Shown here piece after piece: positions 36,101 to 44,974 of a stretch of DNA of 64,000 bases. Source of the stretch: Coraliomargarita algicola (GTDB lineage Bacteria > Verrucomicrobiota > Verrucomicrobiia > Opitutales > Coraliomargaritaceae); the NCBI RefSeq assembly GCF_033878955.1, contig NZ_CP138858.1, forward strand, positions 3,747,001 through 3,811,000, given 5' to 3'. The notes under the pieces are model-generated. The model did no database searches. It was not told where the DNA came from and saw only the letters and a program-made list of their open reading frames with translations. The number at the start of each line of letters is the position of its first letter. Within the stretch, counting starts at the first letter, position 1. The translations under genes and the position numbers were made by a program.

Positions 36101-36114
36101 GTGACACGAGTCAC
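36101..36114. promoter_or_regulatory. GTGAC dyad between the pyr side and rpmI
   Basis: GTGAC-ACGA-GTCAC (36101-36114) is a perfect 5+5 palindrome. It lies in the divergent gap between the unknown gene before pyrB and rpmI, and overlaps the GTG that would begin the longer reading frame. The form resembles CRP/FNR-type sites but with a shorter spacer. Confidence 0.35.
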
Positions 36115-36187
36115 GTCTCGTCGGGCTGGCGCTATATGTCCTTCTCTGGGAAATATGAAAAATCCTGCTTTTCCCCTTTACAAGCGG

Positions 36188-36210
36188 GGAGGAAAACTAT
36201 GTCTTCCTCC
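36188..36210 (+). promoter_or_regulatory. Hairpin in the rpmI leader
   Basis: GGAGGAA (36188-36194) and TTCCTCC (36204-36210) can pair across a 9-nt loop that contains ATG. A Shine-Dalgarno-like AGGAGG form is thus occluded 18 bp before the rpmI start. The L35-L20 operon is autoregulated by L20 in well-studied bacteria through leader structures; here the pairing is seen, the regulation is inferred. Confidence 0.4.
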
Positions 36211-36227
36211 TCTTTTCCTTATTTCTC

Positions 36228-36419
<192 letters not shown>

Positions 36420-36533
36420 GCGGAAGTCGCGACACGTCTATATAACGAAACGTTTTAACAATTATAACTCACGCTAGTCGGGTAACATGAAAATGGGCGA
36501 CCCGACAGCGACCTAAACGAGAGATACTACAAC

Positions 36534-36893
36534 ATGCCTAGAGCCACCAATGGTCCCGCGACGCTTGCTCGTCGCAAAAAAGTTCTGAAAAAAGCCAGAG
36601 GCTATTTCGGAAATAAATCACGTCTTTTCCGCTACGCTAAAGACGCCGTCGATCGCGCCGAAGTTTACGCTTACCGCGACCGCCGCAAAAAGAAGACAGA
36701 GTTCCGTCAACTCTGGATCGTTCGTATCAACGCGATTTGCCGTAACAATGGCATCAACTACAGCCGTTTCATGAATGGTCTGAAGAAAGCTAATATCGAG
36801 ATGGACCGCAAGCAGCTCTCTGAGCTCGCGATTCACGATGAAGCAGCTTTCTTGAGCTTGATCGCAAAGGCTAAAGAAGCCCTCGCTGCTTAG
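36534..36893 (+). CDS. rplT: 50S ribosomal protein L20
   Basis: 119 residues, standard bL20. Begins MPRATNGPATLARRKKVLKK and contains GYFGNKSRLFRYAKDAVDRA, AYRDRRKKKTEFRQLWIVRI and NNGINYSRFMNGLKKANIE. Needed early in large-subunit assembly, and in other bacteria the repressor of its own operon. The gene is followed within 31 bp by a strong terminator. Confidence 0.97.
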   Translation: MPRATNGPATLARRKKVLKKARGYFGNKSRLFRYAKDAVDRAEVYAYRDRRKKKTEFRQLWIVRINAICRNNGINYSRFMNGLKKANIEMDRKQLSELAIHDEAAFLSLIAKAKEALAA

Positions 36894-36923
36894 TCGATTC
36901 GCACTTAGTTACTAATTATTTTC

Positions 36924-36959
36924 AAAAGGCCGATTCCCACTAGGGAATCGGCCTTTTTT
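36924..36959 (+). terminator. Rho-independent terminator of rpmI-rplT
   Basis: AAAAGGCCGATTCCC (36924-36938) pairs with GGGAATCGGCCTTTT (36943-36957) around a 4-nt loop, then T. The symmetrical A/T flanks let it also work for the SMP-30 gene that ends at 37016 on the other strand. Confidence 0.93.
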
Positions 36960-37015
36960 ATGTGGTTCGGAGCACGCCACGTTTGAATTCTATTATGCAA
37001 TGGTCCCGCGATTGC

Positions 37016-37891
37016 CTACCCTTTGTATGCGTATGCGGGCGTGCCTTTGATGCCCAGTCCGTCGATGACGAATACTTTACCAGCGTCGGGTTCGTCGTAG
37101 CCGGCTTTGATCCCTGTGGTGACAAATAGACGGTCCAAGTTCTCGCCACCAAAGGCGCAGGCGGTGGTCTCTATACAGGGCAGGTCTACGCGTTGTAATT
37201 CTTTGTCGCGTATCGGATCGAAGCGCACCACACAGCCGCCGTGGCAAAATGCGATCCAGAGCTGACCTTCGGCATCGATAGTCATTCCATCGGGGGAGCT
37301 GGCGTAACCATGAGCTGCCGTGTCGATGGCGACTCGGGCATTGGAAAGAGCTCCGCTGTCTCGGTCGTAATCGTAGGCACGTACTTGTTGTGTGGGCGTA
37401 TCGATGTAATACATGGTCTTCGCGTCAGCGCTCCAACAGATGCCGTTGGAATTAGTCACATCGGAAACTTTGAGTGAGAGGGAACCGTCGCTGTCCAGGC
37501 AGTAGAGATTTGCGCTGCCAGTTTCTCTGACCATGCTGATTGTGCCTGCCCAGAAGCGACCTGCCGGGTCACACTTGCCGTCGTTGAACCGATTTTTCCC
37601 GCGCAGTTCGGCTTCGGGATCGGCTAGCTGAGTTTTTTGCTGAGTCTCTAGGTTGAAGCGGATGTAGCCAGTGTCACCCGCGTAGATAACTTCGTTTTTT
37701 TTGTCAGTTGGCACGACGGTGCCGATACGTTCGCCTATTTCCCAAATGGTTTCTTCGCCATTTGTTGGGTCGAGGCGTACTAGTTTTTTACCATTGATGT
37801 CGACGTAGAGGAGTTGGGATCCCCACCAGATCGGGCCCTCGCCCCACGTGGATACAATATTACCTATAGTTTGGATGCTTGGCGTAGTCAT
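37016..37891 (-). CDS. SMP-30/gluconolactonase/LRE-family lactonase
   Basis: 291-residue six-bladed beta-propeller protein. The metal site is readable: Glu in WGEGPIWW near 17, the Asn in KNRFNDGKCDPAGRFWAGT near 100, and Asp in SPDGMTIDAEGQLWIAFCHGG near 200. These hydrolyse sugar lactones (gluconolactone, arabinono-lactone) to aldonic acids. No signal peptide. It stands alone between the rplT terminator and the hybrid kinase; the sugar-acid substrate is not readable. The uronate and polyol islands give a plausible but untested metabolic link. Confidence 0.85.
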   Translation of the reverse strand: MTTPSIQTIGNIVSTWGEGPIWWGSQLLYVDINGKKLVRLDPTNGEETIWEIGERIGTVVPTDKKNEVIYAGDTGYIRFNLETQQKTQLADPEAELRGKNRFNDGKCDPAGRFWAGTISMVRETGSANLYCLDSDGSLSLKVSDVTNSNGICWSADAKTMYYIDTPTQQVRAYDYDRDSGALSNARVAIDTAAHGYASSPDGMTIDAEGQLWIAFCHGGCVVRFDPIRDKELQRVDLPCIETTACAFGGENLDRLFVTTGIKAGYDEPDAGKVFVIDGLGIKGTPAYAYKG

Positions 37892-38037
37892 GGTTGTTTG
37901 ATGATTGATTCGTTTGTTCGGGTCAATCAGTAGCTATAAAAATGATCCGCTGTGGTGTCTATTCGGGGAGATAGTCTTCAGGATGCGGTGAGGGGCGGCC
38001 TTGGCACTTGTGTCACTTTGCATTTATTTAAGCCGCT

Positions 38038-40607
38038 TTATGATGCTTCGCTAAGTACGCGTTCTATTTCTTGCAGTAGATTGTTTGGATAGAGGGGCTT
38101 GCTGATGTAACCGTTCATGCCCACTTTTATGCAATTTTCTTTTACGTGTTGAGATACGTCCGCGGTGACGGCAATGATGGGGGTTGAACTGTTGGGCGTT
38201 TCGCGGCGGATTATTTCGGTGGCTTCGAGTCCGTTGAGGACAGGCATTGCGAGGTCCATCATGATTAAATCATAGCTCTCGCTGTTGCAGAGCTCGACTG
38301 CGTATTCTCCGTTTTTAGCTGAGTCAGTGGTGGCCCCAGCTCGTTCGAGTAGGGTTTTTAAAATGAGTAGATTGTCTTGTTTGTCGTCTACGATTAACAC
38401 GTGACACGCTTTACTGAGTTTACCAAAGTCGCGGTTTTGGCCGTTCTGATTGGGGCGGGGGAATGGGATCTTTTCTGCGACAACTTTCAAGGGGAGCTCG
38501 ACAGTAAAGCAGCTGCCTTGTTGTACTTGCTTTCGACGTGAATACTGCCGTTGAGTAGTTTGACTAACTTTTGGCAGATTGCCAAGCCGAGACCAGCGCC
38601 TTCGTGCTTACGTGTATAGGAACTATCGGCCTGACTGAAAGGTTTGAAGATGTGTTGTAGCACCTCTTCATCGATGCCGATCCCGGTGTCTTTGATTTGG
38701 AAGATAAAGCGGTCGGTCGCCTGTGGGCATCGTGAGATGCTAAGGGTGATTGAGCCTTTGCGGGTATATTTGCATGCATTATTGAGCAAATTGTCGAGTA
38801 TGCGCTGCAGCATCGTTAAGTCAGTCTCTACCAGGAGTTGCTCCTCGATCGCGATGCCTGTGGCGCCATTCTGGAGCTGTAAATCCAGACCGTGGGCGAC
38901 AAATTTGGCATCGGCGAGCGCTGCCTGACACAGTTCGTAAATGCTGAAAGCTTCTGGACTCGCCTGGACGCTTCCCCGGTCGATACGCATGAAGTCTAAA
39001 ATGTCGTCGATGAGTTGTAGCTGTCGGTTACCTGCACTGTGGATTGTTCTGAGCTGGCTGTTTTCCGGGTCTTGCGTGATGCTCTCGAGTAGTAGCTCGC
39101 TGAAGCCAATAATCGGATTGAGCGGTGTGCGCATCTCGTGGCTCATCACCGCTAGAAACTCGTCCTTTGCATGACTGGCTGCTTCGGCGTCATCTTTGGC
39201 GCGTATGAGAGCTTTTTCGGCTTCGCGTCTGCTTGTGATATCTACGTAAGTTCCGAGCACTCCGATGATTTGACCGTCGGAATCCTTTAGTGGAATCTTT
39301 GATGTTTCGACCCAAGTTTCTTCACCATTTCGGGTTTGTGGTTCTTGGTAGAGCAGTTTGGCTTGGCCGCTCTCCATCACTTCCCGGTCGTCCATTCGGA
39401 AGAGGTTGGCTTGGTGTGCGCCCCAGCTTGCTGCGAAGTCGTCTTTACCTATGAGCTCCTCGGCGCTTGCCATTCCAGCGTCTTCGGCAAATTGCTGATT
39501 ACACCCCATGTAGATGCTGTCGCGGTTTTTCCAGAATACGCGGGCGGGTATATTGTTCACCACGTTATGCAAGATCTCCTTGGATTCTTTCAGGGCGAGT
39601 GCATTTTCTATACGTTCGGTGACATCCATGTGGGTGCCGCTCATGTGGATTGGGCTGCCATTCTTGTCGCGTGCGACGATGGAGCCTCTTGCATGTATCC
39701 AGCGCCATTTGCCGTCTTTATGCAATTGGCGAAATTCGGCATCATAGTAATCGGTTTTGCCTTTCAAGTGATCGTTGAGAGCTTTTTCGCAAAATGGCAG
39801 GTCGTCGGGGTGTCCTGTTTTGGTCCAAGTGGCTGTGTCTATCGGGCCGAGCTCAGCCAGAGTGTACCCGATGATCTCTACCCAGCGGCTGTTGACGATG
39901 GATTCGCCTGTTCGGATGTTCCAGTCCCATGTGCCCGCGTTGGTTCCTTTTAAGATATTACGATTGCGTGTTTGCTCGGCTTCCATTGCTGAGCGGATCG
40001 CATACTCGTCGCTCACATCGCGGAAGACGAGGACGACGCCCTGAATCTTGTTTTGTGCGTCTCGAATGGGAGCCGCACTGTCTGCTATTTGACGGACTGT
40101 GCCATCTTTGGCGATCAGTGAGGTGTGATTGGCGAGTTCAACTACCGCGCCTGATTCGAGAACTTTTTGGACTGGGTTTTCGACTCTTTCGCCTGTGTTT
40201 GCTTTAAAGATATTAAATATGCTAGCCAGCGGTTTGCCGGATGCCTCGCTGAGCGACCAGCCAGTCATTTTCTCCGCGACAGGGTTCATCTGAGAAATGA
40301 ACCCTGTCGCATCCGTGGATATTATGGCGTCTCCAATAGAATTGAGCGTAATACGTAAGTTCTCTCGCTGCAGTTCGGTGGCCTGGAGTGTTTTGTCTTT
40401 ACTGCGTTTGACCCAGTAATAGGTAAGGCATGCAAACAGTAGTGCCGTGCTGACTAGATTTCCGATATGAAAAAACTGACTCATCCCACCGTGTTCTGTG
40501 TGGTGGATTTTTTCCATGATCAGATATTCCATGAAGGCCGACCCGATCATGCAGATTACTGCGAAAAGTGTCAGTGCTATTAGCAGGCGCTTTTCGTTCT
40601 GTTTCAT
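38038..40607 (-). pseudogene. Hybrid PAS sensor histidine kinase with receiver domain, split by a single-base deletion
   Basis: As written there are a 706-residue kinase (38487-40607) and a 150-residue receiver protein starting at TTG (38038-38490). The kinase ends oddly in GSIHVESKYNKAAALLSSSP, while the next frame reads on as VQQGSCFTVELPLKVVAEK, the usual end of the HATPase domain. Restoring one G (AAG-TAC to AAG-GTAC, near 38526) joins both into one 856-residue hybrid. Domains are two membrane helices (about 8-28 and 47-62), three PAS units, HisKA with the phospho-His in AVMSHEMRTPLNPI, HATPase (N box LLNNACKYT, G boxes DTGIGID and GAGLGLAI) and a full receiver with Asp in LIMMDLAMPVLNG. 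The input signal is unknown. Confidence 0.85.
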
Positions 40608-40796
40608 CCGTAGAGCTTAATCATATTGTGGCGTGCTGATTTTGAGGCCTCAATTGTATGAACTTGGAAACCCTCAACGGTCTAAAGTTGCCAACCTTAT
40701 TCAGTGACGACAATTCTATTTAACAGAAATGAGCTTAGCGATGTCTGAACGAGATCGTCTACCATATTTTATGACTTATGAGCTGGGGGGGATAAG

Positions 40797-42236
40797 TCAC
40801 TTGGGCTCTAGTTCAAAGCCGTCTTTGCTGTCTTTGACCACCCAGCCTTGTGCAAGCAGGGTGTCGCGCAGCTCGTCGGCCTGGCCCCAGTCTTTGGCTT
40901 GTTTGGCATCCCAGCGGGCCTGCGCGAGAGCGATGATCGCCTCTGGTGCGTCGATTTTCTGAACTTCGACTGTGAACAGTTCCAGGCCGAGCGCGTAGAG
41001 CAGACTGCCGAAGGCACGTAATAAAGCGCGGGCGCCCTCGGCGTCGAGGGAGGCGGCCGGGTTGGAGCCGATAACGCCGAAGATGGCGCCGAGGCAGGCT
41101 GCGGTATTTAAGTTGTTGCGCAGTGCATCCCATGCCTTGGCCAGGCGGCCAAAGTCCTCGGGTGCGTCGACTGTTACGTATTGGGCGTTGAAGTCGTCTG
41201 TCGTCTCGCCGGTTTTGGCCAGCAAGGCTTCTGCAAAGCGTTCGAGTCGTGTCAGTGCGCTTTGCGAGGCATGCAAGCCGTCGAAGGTGAAGTTGAGTTG
41301 TTGGCGGTAGCTGCCGGCAATCAGTGTGTAACGCACAATCATCGGGCTGAAGCCTTTCTCGCGCAGGTCGTCGAGCGTGTAGAGATTTCCCAGGCTCTTG
41401 GACATCTTGGCCCCTTCCACCATGAGGTGGGCGCTGTGGAACCAGTGGGTGCAGAAGTCGTGTCCGTGCGCGCATTCGGACTGTGCGATCTCGTTTTCGT
41501 GGTGGGGGAAGCAGAGATCGATACCGCCGCCATGTAGGTCGATCGTTTCGCCGTCGAAGGCGCTGTCGACCATGGCTGAGCACTCCAGGTGCCATCCGGG
41601 GCGGCCTTCGCCCCAGGGGCTGGTCCAATAGTTTTCGCCGTCTTCAGGTTTGCGGGATTTCCAGAGGGCAAAGTCGGTGACTGATTCGCGGTCGTATTCG
41701 TCCGCATCGTTGAGTTCCCCCGCGGAGTTTTCAGTCTGCGTCTTGAGCTCACGCTGCTTCAGGCGCGAGAGGCGACCATAGTCCTCAAAGGAACCGACGC
41801 GGAAATAGACGGAGCCGTCTTCGGTGGCGTAGGCGTGGCCTTTTTCGATTAGTTTTTCGACCAGTGCAATTTGATGGGGGATATGGGCCACTGCACTCGG
41901 CTCGATGCTGGGGGGCAGCATGTTGAGCGCCTCGCAGTCGGCGTGGAACTTGTCGGTCCAATGCGCGGTGAATTCGACCAGGCTCTTACCTTCTTCCTGA
42001 GAGCGACGGATTGTTTTATCATCGAGGTCGGTGATGTTGCGCACATGTTTGACGGGTGTGCCATCGACTTCGAGTACGCGACGCAGGGTGTCCTGAATGA
42101 GAAATGTGCGGAAATTTCCAATGTGGGCAGGGCCATATACCGTAGGGCCACAGCAATAAAAGCGCAGTGTATCGCCGCTCGCGGGAGCGAGCTTTTGCAC
42201 AGATCGACTGAGAGTATCGTAGAGTTCGACAGACAT
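40797..42236 (-). CDS. cysS: Cysteinyl-tRNA synthetase
   Basis: 479-residue class I enzyme charging tRNA-Cys. HIGH is seen as GPAHIGNFR near 36-44 with the zinc Cys in FYCCGPTVYG, and the other zinc ligands CSAMV and HHENEIAQSEC. KMSKS is GAKMSKSLGNLYTL near 277. The C-terminal anticodon-binding and tail region is complete. It is divergent from hemB. The 5' leader holds a C/T-rich motif shared in mirror image with the hemB leader (see findings). Confidence 0.96.
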   Translation of the reverse strand: MSVELYDTLSRSVQKLAPASGDTLRFYCCGPTVYGPAHIGNFRTFLIQDTLRRVLEVDGTPVKHVRNITDLDDKTIRRSQEEGKSLVEFTAHWTDKFHADCEALNMLPPSIEPSAVAHIPHQIALVEKLIEKGHAYATEDGSVYFRVGSFEDYGRLSRLKQRELKTQTENSAGELNDADEYDRESVTDFALWKSRKPEDGENYWTSPWGEGRPGWHLECSAMVDSAFDGETIDLHGGGIDLCFPHHENEIAQSECAHGHDFCTHWFHSAHLMVEGAKMSKSLGNLYTLDDLREKGFSPMIVRYTLIAGSYRQQLNFTFDGLHASQSALTRLERFAEALLAKTGETTDDFNAQYVTVDAPEDFGRLAKAWDALRNNLNTAACLGAIFGVIGSNPAASLDAEGARALLRAFGSLLYALGLELFTVEVQKIDAPEAIIALAQARWDAKQAKDWGQADELRDTLLAQGWVVKDSKDGFELEPK

Positions 42237-42252
42237 TCTGCCATCAATGGCA

Positions 42253-42390
42253 GAGTGAAAGCGAAAGTGAAGGTGAAAGTGTGCGAGACCTTAGTAGTTT
42301 TCTCTGGCTGTGCCGTATTTGCTGTGAGGATGCTTTGAACTGAAGTTCTCGGACATTTTACACTTTCACTCTCACTCGGACTCTTCACTC
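42253..42390. promoter_or_regulatory. Mirror-image leader motifs of cysS and hemB
   Basis: Two approx. 30-bp stretches lie in opposite orientation, 42253-42282 and 42360-42390. Each reads, in the direction of its gene, as ACACTTTCAC... to TTCACTC and ends 8-17 bp before the start codon. About 24 of 31 positions match, allowing one gap. The content is almost pure pyrimidine on the coding strand. Confidence 0.5.
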
Positions 42391-42398
42391 TATGCGGC

Positions 42399-43412
42399 AT
42401 GTCTGACAGTTATAAACTTGAATTGACCCGTCGTCCCCGCCGTATGCGCCGGACGGCTTCGTTGCGTGCTTTGGCATGCGAGACAGAGGTCTTACCTCAG
42501 CATTTGATTCAGCCGGTTTTTGTGCTGGAAGGAGATGTGGCTCCTGAGCCCATCGGCTCGATGCCTGGAATTTCGCGCCTTTCGATTAAAGATCTGGTCG
42601 CCGAGTGCCGTGAGTTGCACGCGCTAGGTATTTCAGGGGTGGCACTTTTTCCCAAGCTCGATGACAGCTTGAAGTCGGACGATGGGCGCGAAGCTTTGAA
42701 TCCGAATACGCTCGTGCTGCGGGCGATCCGTGCGATTAAAGCAGCGGTGCCGGAGATTACGGTGATCACTGACCTCGCGCTCGATCCTTACACCGTGCAT
42801 GGACACGATGGCCTTTGGGATGCAGCCGCGCAGGATTTGGCTAACGACGCTACGGTCGAAGTGCTGGCTGAAATGGCTGTTTTGGCTGCAGAGGCTGGTG
42901 TCGATATGGTGGCACCGTCGGATATGATGGACGGGCGTGTGGGGGCGATACGTGTGGCGCTTGATGACAACGGATACGATAAAACTGCAATTATGGCCTA
43001 TTCGGCTAAGTTTGCCTCGGCATTTTATGGTCCTTTCCGCGATGCGGTGGGCAGCGCGAGCAGTGCTGGCACACATCATCTGGACAAGCGCACTTATCAG
43101 CTAAATCCGGCGAATCGGCGCGAGGCATTGGTCGAAGTTGCACTGGACGAGGAAGAGGGCGCGGATGTGCTGATGGTGAAGCCGGCGGGTCCATACCTCG
43201 ACATCATTCGTGAAGTGCGTGAAGCGACCGAGTTGCCATTGGCAGCGTATCAAGTGTCGGGTGAGTATGCGCAAATTATGGCTGCGGCGGAAAGAGGCTG
43301 GCTCGATTTGGAACGCTGCCGTGATGAGTCGTTATTGGCGATTCGTCGAGCCGGTGCAGATATGATTTTGACGTATTTTGCGAAGGCCTATGCGCAAGCT
43401 GCGTTGACATAG
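42399..43412 (+). CDS. hemB: Delta-aminolevulinic acid dehydratase (porphobilinogen synthase)
   Basis: 337 residues; condenses two ALA to porphobilinogen for heme. The two Schiff-base lysines are in AYSAKFASAFYGPFRDA near 202 and DVLMVKPAGPYLDI near 260. The metal switch region reads TDLALDPYTVHGHDG with no cysteines, which marks the zinc-independent (Mg/K-type) class rather than the three-Cys zinc class. The N-terminal arm RPRRMRRTASLRALACET is typical. The ATG at 42399 is the second of two close ATGs; the first (42392) reads only a four-codon frame. Confidence 0.95.
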   Translation: MSDSYKLELTRRPRRMRRTASLRALACETEVLPQHLIQPVFVLEGDVAPEPIGSMPGISRLSIKDLVAECRELHALGISGVALFPKLDDSLKSDDGREALNPNTLVLRAIRAIKAAVPEITVITDLALDPYTVHGHDGLWDAAAQDLANDATVEVLAEMAVLAAEAGVDMVAPSDMMDGRVGAIRVALDDNGYDKTAIMAYSAKFASAFYGPFRDAVGSASSAGTHHLDKRTYQLNPANRREALVEVALDEEEGADVLMVKPAGPYLDIIREVREATELPLAAYQVSGEYAQIMAAAERGWLDLERCRDESLLAIRRAGADMILTYFAKAYAQAALT

Positions 43413-43422
43413 GCGGGGCTCC
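43411..43422. repeat. Half REP-like motif after hemB
   Basis: AGGCGGGGCTCC overlaps the hemB stop codon and is the exact complement of the GGAGCCCCGCCT found twice after rlmN (27459-27504). Half of a REP arm; no partner half is nearby. Confidence 0.5.
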
Positions 43423-43443
43423 ATTACTGAGTGTGCTGAGCGG

Positions 43444-44912
43444 CTAGGCCCTGAAAAATTCCACCAGCCGCTCGGCTGTCAGCTTGCCGATGCCCTCGAC
43501 TTGCGTGAGTTGGTCGACTTCGGCGGCGCGTAGCTTTTCCAGCGATCCGAAGTGTTGGAGGAGTTGTTGCTTACGTTGGCTGCCCAGGCCCTTAAAGTCG
43601 TCGAGAATGGATTCACGCAGCCGCTTGCTGCGCAGCTCGGCGTTGAAGCTGTTGGCGAAGTGGTGTGCCTCGTCGCGAATGTGTTGCAAGAGCCGCAGTG
43701 CAGGGTCGTGGTGGGGTATGTTCAGTGGTTCACGACCGTCGCTGAAGATGACGGTTTCGTTGCGCTTGGCCAGACCGATGAGTTCAGGTGGCTCCAGTCC
43801 TTGACTTAGGAATGCTTTGAGTGCTGCGGTGACTTGTCCCGCTCCACCGTCGATCACGATGAGATCCGGGAAGGCTTTGCCCTCGTCGTGTAGGCGGCGG
43901 TAGCGGCGGCCCACGACCTCTTCCATCGCGCGAAAGTCGTCGTTGCCTACAAAACTTTTGATTTTAAATCGGCGGTAGTTCTTGCGGTCGGGATGTCCGT
44001 CTTTGAAGGCCACCATGGACGCCACACAGAAGCTCCCTGAAATATGAGAGATGTCGAAGCACTCCATGCGGCTGGGCTCCCGGGCGATTCCAAGCTTGGC
44101 TTGGAGGCGCTTGACGACTTGGCTGTGATTGTGAGTGCCGACTAAGTTGCGCTCAAACTTGCGCGTGCGGTCGGTGGTGCGCTCCAGCGCCTCGATGCGA
44201 TCACGCAGAGCGGCAGCTTCTTCGTAGCGCCGTGCTTCGGCGGCGGCCATCATTTCAGCCTTGAGCTCGGCCAGCCATTGACGGGCTTTGCCGTCGAGGA
44301 ATTCACACGCGGCTTCCATGCGTTCGGCGTATTCCTCTGTGGTGATTTCGTTGGCGTGCTCATAGATCTCGGCGCGTGCATCGTCGTAGAGTCGCCAGCG
44401 GCCGTCGGCTAGCTGGATGGGCGAGGCGTCGCTGAGTAGTATGCCAAAACGGCGTCGCAACTCCGCGAGCGTCTTACGCAGATGGGACGAATGCGCGAAG
44501 GGGCCGTAGTAGCGAGAATTGCTATCGGTTCGGTTACGGGTGAGCCGGAAGCGGGGGAGGTTTTCGCGCGGATCGATGCGCACCAGTAGGAAGCGCTTAT
44601 CGTCAGTAAAATCAGTGTTGTAGCGCGGTTTGTATTTTTTGATCAGTTGCCCTTCTAACAGCAGGGCCTCCGCTTCGGATTTTACAATGATGATCTCGAA
44701 GTCATGAATTAGGTCGAGCATCGCTCTGACCTTGGGCTGTGCCACCATCATCTTACGTGAGGCTTGGAAGTAGGTGCTGACCCTTTTTTTAAGTCCTTGG
44801 CCTTGCCCACGTAGATGATTTGCCCGATGCGATCCTTCATCTGGTAGACGCCTGGTTTGTGTGGTAGGCGGCGGACTTTTTCTTTTAATTGGGCTTTGGA
44901 TCCTTCAGACAT
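43444..44912 (-). pseudogene. uvrC: Excinuclease ABC subunit C, split by a one-base deletion in an A run
   Basis: Nucleotide-excision repair nuclease, making the cuts both sides of a lesion with UvrAB. The N-terminal GIY-YIG domain (ATG at 44912: KPGVYQMKDRIGQIIYVGKA) runs into a wrong frame after KDLKK and stops at 44748. The remaining 435 residues follow in the -1 frame, starting RVSTYFQASRKMM. The break is the A7 run (complement of 44783-44789) before GGG; eight A's would give KDLKKRVSTYFQ, the normal text. The rest is intact: UVR helix, RNase-H-like core (MECFDISHISGS) and C-terminal HhH. A rejoined protein has 489 residues. AAAAAAAG is also a slippery string, so slippage might make full-length protein. 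Confidence 0.88.
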
Positions 44913-44974
44913 AGGAGGAATGATAGATTGCGGTTGCAGTTCAGAGCAAGCTGCGCTCATTGCTAAACCATACT

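Noticed and set aside
42392..42403. Short ATG frame just before hemB as a leader peptide
   Set aside because: It codes only four residues and ends at the hemB start; too short to call.
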